Shown piece by piece: positions 6,703-10,126 of a DNA stretch of 10,126 nt (within the stretch, counting starts at the first letter, position 1; the number at the start of each line of letters is the position of its first letter). The stretch is from Lentisphaeria bacterium (GTDB lineage Bacteria; Verrucomicrobiota; Lentisphaeria; Oligosphaerales; Oligosphaeraceae), in assembly GCA_016303095.1 (NCBI GenBank), contig JAEDMH010000081.1, forward strand, positions 1 to 10,126, written 5' to 3'. The notes beneath the pieces are model-generated. The model worked only from the letters and a program-made list of their open reading frames with translations. It was not told the DNA's origin and searched no databases. The position numbers were made by a program, and so were the translations under genes.

Positions 6703-6718
6703 CAGGGCGTCTGCCCTG
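6703..6718 (-). other. hairpin in the formyltransferase leader
   Basis: CAGGGC and GCCCTG form a perfect 6-bp stem with a 4-nt loop, 26 nt before the formyltransferase ATG. On the minus strand a run of seven T's precedes it, the wrong side for a terminator. It is probably a leader structure. Confidence 0.3.
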
Positions 6719-6744
6719 AAAAAAATGCAGGATTGGCGAGCAAC

Positions 6745-6772
6745 TTCACCGTTTGCGGTCATAGTATATAAC
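6745..6772. promoter_or_regulatory. divergent AT-rich promoter region
   Basis: The only AT-rich patch between the divergent formyltransferase and lipoprotein genes lies here. On the plus strand TTCACC (6745-6750) and TATAAC (6767-6772) are 16 bp apart and could be -35 and -10 boxes for the lipoprotein gene. On the minus strand TATACT (6768-6763) is a good -10 for the formyltransferase gene, with no clear -35. The two -10 boxes overlap, so the promoters would compete. Confidence 0.4.
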
Positions 6773-6822
6773 ATTCTGCCTTTCCTCTTGTCTCCCCTAC
6801 GAAAAAACACGGTACTACCCTG

Positions 6823-7344
6823 ATGAAGAAGACCGCCTCCACTCTGTTCGCCCTCCTCCTGCTGTGCTCCTTGATGCTGGGAGGCACTTCCTGCACCCTC
6901 TTCCGGAAGAGCTCCCGGGCCAGGGTCAAAACTCTCGTGGTCACCGGAAACTTCCTGCAACCCCGGCTTCTGGCCGAATTGGCCCAGGAACGCACCAAGC
7001 AGCCCATCTTCCTCTTCCAGCCCGAGGCCGGCGGCGGCGCCCTCCGCTTCCATTTCCTCCACGCCAACAAGATGAGCGAGGAGATCAGCGTCTCCAAGCT
7101 GATGGATGTGGTCTCCTATCTCAACCCCCGCACCATCATCGTCCTGGGGGATGAGAATTGCGTGCCCGCCGCCAGCGTGGAGGAGATGCGCAAGGGATAC
7201 AGCGTCATGGTTCTCAACAGCGAGGACTGGGAGAAGAATGCCCAGACCTTGGGGGGCTATCTGGAACTGCCCAAACTCCAGCGGGAATTCCGGGAGATGA
7301 AGCAGCGTTACGACGAGAACGTGCTCAATTCCGCCCAAAACTAG
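6823..7344 (+). CDS. putative lipoprotein of unknown function
   Basis: This is a 173-aa exported protein. The N-terminus has MKK, a hydrophobic stretch (about 8-20) and Cys24 in LGGTSC, a relaxed lipobox because -3 is Gly rather than Leu or Val. If processed there, it would be a lipid-anchored protein of about 150 residues. The mature part looks alpha/beta: KTLVVTGNFLQPRLLAEL (36-53), RTIIVLGDENCVP (102-114) and YSVMVLNSEDW (125-135) read as strands with following helices, and the last 30 residues form a charged helix. I do not recognise a family. The start ATG has an A-rich leader (GAAAAAACACG, 6801-6811) and no SD. The permease gene follows on the same strand after 186 bp, so the two may share a transcript, but nothing proves a joint function. 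Confidence 0.8.
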   Translation: MKKTASTLFALLLLCSLMLGGTSCTLFRKSSRARVKTLVVTGNFLQPRLLAELAQERTKQPIFLFQPEAGGGALRFHFLHANKMSEEISVSKLMDVVSYLNPRTIIVLGDENCVPAASVEEMRKGYSVMVLNSEDWEKNAQTLGGYLELPKLQREFREMKQRYDENVLNSAQN

Positions 7345-7377
7345 ACGCCAGAGCGGAACCCTTGGGGGCAGGCAGGA

Positions 7378-7415
7378 GGAAGGAAGGCCCCCCATGGCGG
7401 GAACCTCCTCCTTCC
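7378..7415 (+). terminator. possible hairpin after the lipoprotein gene
   Basis: GGAAGGAAGG (7378-7387) can pair with CCTCCTTCC (7407-7415), leaving one bulged A and a 19-nt loop, 34 nt past the lipoprotein stop. No T-tract follows. A smaller stem, CTAGGAGG with CCCCTAG (7460-7477), lies further on. Neither is a convincing terminator. Confidence 0.25.
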
Positions 7416-7530
7416 CCCGATCTTCCTCCCCCGTCTCCGCCACCCTCCGGATCTCCGGTCTAGGAGGCCGCCCCTAGGGAGAGAGAAAAGGCCTCGGCTC
7501 CCTTGAACCGATATTCACGACGAAGAGACC

Positions 7531-8949
7531 ATGTTCACTTCCCTCTACCAAATCGCCAAAAACACCTTCCGGGAAAGCCTCCGGGAACCCATCTTCCTCC
7601 TGATTCTGCTTTCCGCTTTGGTGCTCATCGGCCTGTATCCCATCCTCACGCTCTTCGTCTTCTTCGCCCAGGAAAAACTGGTGGTGGACAGCTCCATCGC
7701 CACCATGATGGTCTTCGGATGGGGACTGGCCATCATGATCGCCAGCAACTCGTTGAGCCGGGAAATTGACAACGGGATGGCCCTGCTCCTCCTCTCCAAG
7801 CCCGTCCAGCGCCCCGTCTTCATCATCGCCAAGATCCTGGGCGTCATGGCCGCCCTCACGGTCTTCTGCCTCATCACCGGCACGGCGACGCTTCTGGCCC
7901 TCCGGGCCGCCACGGACCAGTTCTGGATCGACAATTTCATGTTCTACGGATACTTCGTGGTCCTCCTCCTGGCCATGGCCGCCGCCGGCGGATACAACTA
8001 CGTGACCCGCTCCTCCTTCTGCAGCGCGGCGGTCTTCTCCCTCCTGGCGGCCCTTCCTCTCTTCGCTGTGGTGGGACACTTCAAACCCTCCGACGGCTCT
8101 CACGTGGGCCTCGCCTTCCGGGTCGTTCCCGCCCTCCTTCTGGTACTCTTCTCCAGCTGGTCCATGGGAACTCTGGCCACCGCTCTCTCCACCCGCTTCC
8201 GTCTGGTTCCCAATCTCCTCCTCTGCGGGGCCATCTTCCTGCTGGGACTCATGAGCGACTATCTCATCGGACGCAACACCAAGGAACCCTGGCAAAGGAC
8301 GCCGCCTCCCGGAAAGGAGCCCCTCTGGGTGGCCCAATATGAATTCACCCCCCAGGAACGGGCGGACATCGAGGCATGGAATACCCCAGTCCTGGCGGAA
8401 TCCATGGGGGATTTCATTGTGTGGACGGACAATGCCGCCACCAGCGTCAGCCTGCCCGGCCTGGGGAACGACCCCCAGGGAGCGTGGCGGGACGACCAGG
8501 GATGGAAGCAGGATGTGACCCAGTTGAAGGGGCGCGCCCAGAGGATGGCGGTCTATTCCGTGAAGGACGGCTCCTGGCAGTATCATTCCCTGGGGGATTA
8601 CGCGGATTCTCGCCAGCAACCTGACCAGCCCCGGGACGCCCTGGTTTTCCGTCGGTCGGTGAATCAGCCCAAGATCCCTTCGGGCGGCACCTTCCAAAGT
8701 CCGGTTCCCGCCCATGGAAACTGGGTGGCCAATGCCTTCTATGCGGCCATTCCCAACTGGCAGCTCTTCTGGATGGCGGACGCCCTCTCCAGCCAGGACT
8801 TCGATTCCTCCGTGAACAACCGGGAGGCCTCCGTTCCCCCGGTCTACATGGGATATAGCATCGCCTATGTCCTGGCCATGAATGTCATGCTCACGCTCTT
8901 GGCCATCCTCCTCTTCTGGGGACGGGAGGCCGGACGCCAGATGGTCTGA
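7531..8949 (+). CDS. ABC-2 type transporter permease with large outer domain
   Basis: This 472-aa inner-membrane protein has about eight hydrophobic segments: residues 20-45, 57-74, 97-125, 137-155, 163-182, 196-218, 226-246 and 439-463. The cytoplasmic stretch SREIDNGMALLLLSKPV (76-92) is typical of ABC-2 permeases, where it lies between the second and third helices and contacts the ATPase. The motif IPNWQLFWMADAL (407-419) also recalls this family. The positive-inside pattern puts the segment from about 247 to 438 outside the cytoplasm. This is a soluble domain of roughly 190 residues, much longer than the loop I expect there. No ATPase gene is adjacent: the upstream neighbour is a lipoprotein and the downstream one is metG. 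A partner ATPase must be elsewhere. GAAGAG (7522-7527) is a weak SD for the ATG at 7531. The substrate is unknown. Confidence 0.88.
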   Translation: MFTSLYQIAKNTFRESLREPIFLLILLSALVLIGLYPILTLFVFFAQEKLVVDSSIATMMVFGWGLAIMIASNSLSREIDNGMALLLLSKPVQRPVFIIAKILGVMAALTVFCLITGTATLLALRAATDQFWIDNFMFYGYFVVLLLAMAAAGGYNYVTRSSFCSAAVFSLLAALPLFAVVGHFKPSDGSHVGLAFRVVPALLLVLFSSWSMGTLATALSTRFRLVPNLLLCGAIFLLGLMSDYLIGRNTKEPWQRTPPPGKEPLWVAQYEFTPQERADIEAWNTPVLAESMGDFIVWTDNAATSVSLPGLGNDPQGAWRDDQGWKQDVTQLKGRAQRMAVYSVKDGSWQYHSLGDYADSRQQPDQPRDALVFRRSVNQPKIPSGGTFQSPVPAHGNWVANAFYAAIPNWQLFWMADALSSQDFDSSVNNREASVPPVYMGYSIAYVLAMNVMLTLLAILLFWGREAGRQMV

Positions 8950-8995
8950 TTTCCCCTTTTTCGCGCCGCCCCGCAGGCCGCCGTCTCCCTTCCGT

Positions 8996-9100
8996 TTTCC
9001 GCCATGTCCAGGGAATCCCTTCCCCTGGCATGGGGAAAGAAGAGGAGTCCCCGGCCGGGAGGCGGCGTTTCCACGCCAGGGGAGCCGTGTTCTCCCTGGC
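8996..9100 (+). promoter_or_regulatory. metG leader with alternative hairpins
   Basis: The 182-bp gap before metG holds two strong stems. The first pairs 8996-9013 with 9023-9038: 16 bp with single-base bulges at 9001 and 9007 and a 9-nt loop. The second pairs GCCAGGGGAG (9075-9084) with CTCCCTGGC (9092-9100) with one bulge. CCCTGGC of the first stem (9023-9029) is also complementary to GCCAGGG of the second (9075-9081), so the two hairpins can exchange partners. A C/T-rich stretch of 31 nt then leads to the ATG. It is not a T-box: no AGGGTGGNACCGCG-like motif is seen. It could act as an attenuator or as a terminator for the permease gene. Confidence 0.4.
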
Positions 9101-9131
9101 CTGTCTCCCCCTCTCTCTTCCCTGCACTCCC

Positions 9132-10126
9132 ATGTCTGACGCCAATTTCTATCTCACGACTCCCATTTACTATGTGAATGACAAGCCCCATATCGGGCAT
9201 GCCTATACCACCATTCTGGGGGACGTGCTTTCCCGTTGCCATCGACTCCTGGGGGAGCCGGTTCATTTCCTCACGGGAACGGATGAGCATGGGCAGAAGG
9301 TGGAGCAGGCAGCCCGGAAAAACGGCACGGACCCGCTCACCCACTGCGACACCTATGTGAAACGCTTCCAGGATCTTTGGAAACGCCTCAATATCAGCAA
9401 CGATGATTTCATCCGCACCACCCAGCCCCGCCATGTGACCGTGGTGCAGAAGATTCTCCAGGATCTTTGGGACAAGGGGCTGATCTATCAGTCGGAATAT
9501 GAGGGGAACTACTGCGTGGGATGCGAACGCTATTTCACGGACAAGGATTTGAAGGAGGGATGCTGCCCAGAGTGCGGAAGAAAGGTGGATACCTTGGTGG
9601 AGAAAAACTACTTCTTCCGCATGAGCGCCTATCAGCAGCAGCTCATCGACTACATCAACGCCAATCCCGAGTTCATCCGTCCCGCCAATCGCCGGCAGGA
9701 AACTCTGGGATTCTTAAAACAGCCCCTGGACGACCTCTGCATTTCCCGGGCGAAAACCCGGCTGAACTGGGGCATCGAACTCCCCTTCGACCACGATTAC
9801 GTGACCTATGTCTGGTTCGACGCTCTGGTGAACTACATCTCCGCCGTGGGCTATCTGGCTGATGACCAGAGTTTCCAGACCTGGTGGCCCGCCAATTTCC
9901 ATCTCATCGGAAAGGATATCCTCACCACCCATACAGTCTATTGGCCCACCATGCTCATGGCCATGGGACTCCCCCTCCCCAAAACAGTCTTCGCCCATGG
10001 ATGGTGGCTTCTGGCAGACCAGAAAATGTCCAAGTCCGTGGGCAATGTGGTCAACCCCATGGATATGGCTGACAAATACGGGGTGGATGCCCTCCGCTAT
10101 TTCCTCATGGCCGCCATGTCCCTGGG
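9132..10126 (+). CDS. metG: methionyl-tRNA synthetase, 5' part
   Basis: This class I synthetase charges tRNA-Met in the cytoplasm. The gene runs off the window after 331 complete codons, so the anticodon-binding and any C-terminal domains are not seen. FYLTTPIYYVND (6-17) is the classic MetRS start, followed by the HIGH-type motif HIGH (20-23). The connective peptide contains one zinc knuckle, Cys128-x2-Cys131 and Cys145-x2-Cys148, with an extra Cys144. GTDEHGQK (49-56) and TYVWFDALVNYISAVGY (225-241) line the active site, and KMSKS (298-302) is the second class I signature. The ATG at 9132 fits the family start, yet no SD precedes it, only a C/T-rich tract. An in-frame ATG at 9030 would add 34 low-complexity residues and is less likely. 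The preceding leader has strong RNA structure. Confidence 0.96.
   Translation, partial: MSDANFYLTTPIYYVNDKPHIGHAYTTILGDVLSRCHRLLGEPVHFLTGTDEHGQKVEQAARKNGTDPLTHCDTYVKRFQDLWKRLNISNDDFIRTTQPRHVTVVQKILQDLWDKGLIYQSEYEGNYCVGCERYFTDKDLKEGCCPECGRKVDTLVEKNYFFRMSAYQQQLIDYINANPEFIRPANRRQETLGFLKQPLDDLCISRAKTRLNWGIELPFDHDYVTYVWFDALVNYISAVGYLADDQSFQTWWPANFHLIGKDILTTHTVYWPTMLMAMGLPLPKTVFAHGWWLLADQKMSKSVGNVVNPMDMADKYGVDALRYFLMAAMSL

Noticed and set aside
6678..6749. GTG start giving the formyltransferase a 24-residue extension
   Set aside because: The extension is proline-rich, covers the leader hairpin and lies almost at the -10 box; the family begins near the SGSGSN strand.
6040..7443. Open frame of 467 codons on the minus strand across the formyltransferase 5' half, promoter region and lipoprotein gene
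   Set aside because: It runs through the divergent promoter region and antisense to a gene with a clear signal sequence, with no domain content.
7474..8715. 413-codon minus-strand frame opposite the permease gene
   Set aside because: A Glu/Gly/His-rich antisense shadow of a multi-helix membrane protein gene.
8950..9131. T-box or SAM riboswitch upstream of metG
   Set aside because: No T-box consensus or SAM-binding core could be recognised; only the pairing pattern was kept as a finding.

Overview
The window looks like a housekeeping and accessory stretch of a GC-rich chromosome (roughly 60% G+C by eye, not computed). A rubredoxin points to an anaerobe or facultative anaerobe. The mix of start sites with and without Shine-Dalgarno (SD) sequences, and the style of the lipoprotein, ABC-2 permease and beta-propeller proteins, recalls the PVC group (Lentisphaerota, Kiritimatiellota, Verrucomicrobiota), possibly a gut or rumen member. 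That placement is an impression; no ribosomal RNA or other marker in the window settles it.

Layout. Left block, plus strand: a 154-aa four-helix DUF2798-type membrane protein (100-564), then a 284-bp gap ending in a perfect 14-bp inverted repeat (787-821), then a 393-aa TolB/WD40-like beta-propeller protein (849-2030). Middle block, minus strand, read right to left: an extended PurN-like formyltransferase (6677-5757), rubredoxin (5631-5467), an unrecognised 82-aa protein (5394-5146), an RlmL-type 23S rRNA guanine-N2 methyltransferase (5117-3981) and the ABC-F ATPase Uup (3974-2064). The last two genes are 6 bp apart, repeating the rlmL-uup adjacency known from E. coli, so this part looks like a ribosome-related operon. 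Right block, plus strand: a divergent promoter region (6678-6822), a 173-aa putative lipoprotein (6823-7344), an ABC-2 type permease with an unusually large extracytoplasmic domain (7531-8949), and the 5' part of methionyl-tRNA synthetase metG (9132 to the window end).

Three themes link the genes. Translation and RNA functions dominate (rlmL, uup, metG). Envelope proteins make up most of the rest (DUF2798, lipoprotein, permease). Several intergenic regions hold strong inverted repeats without T-tracts. The most notable are the propeller-gene operator candidate and the metG leader, whose four complementary segments could form mutually exclusive hairpins. No mobile element, CRISPR array, tRNA or rRNA was seen.
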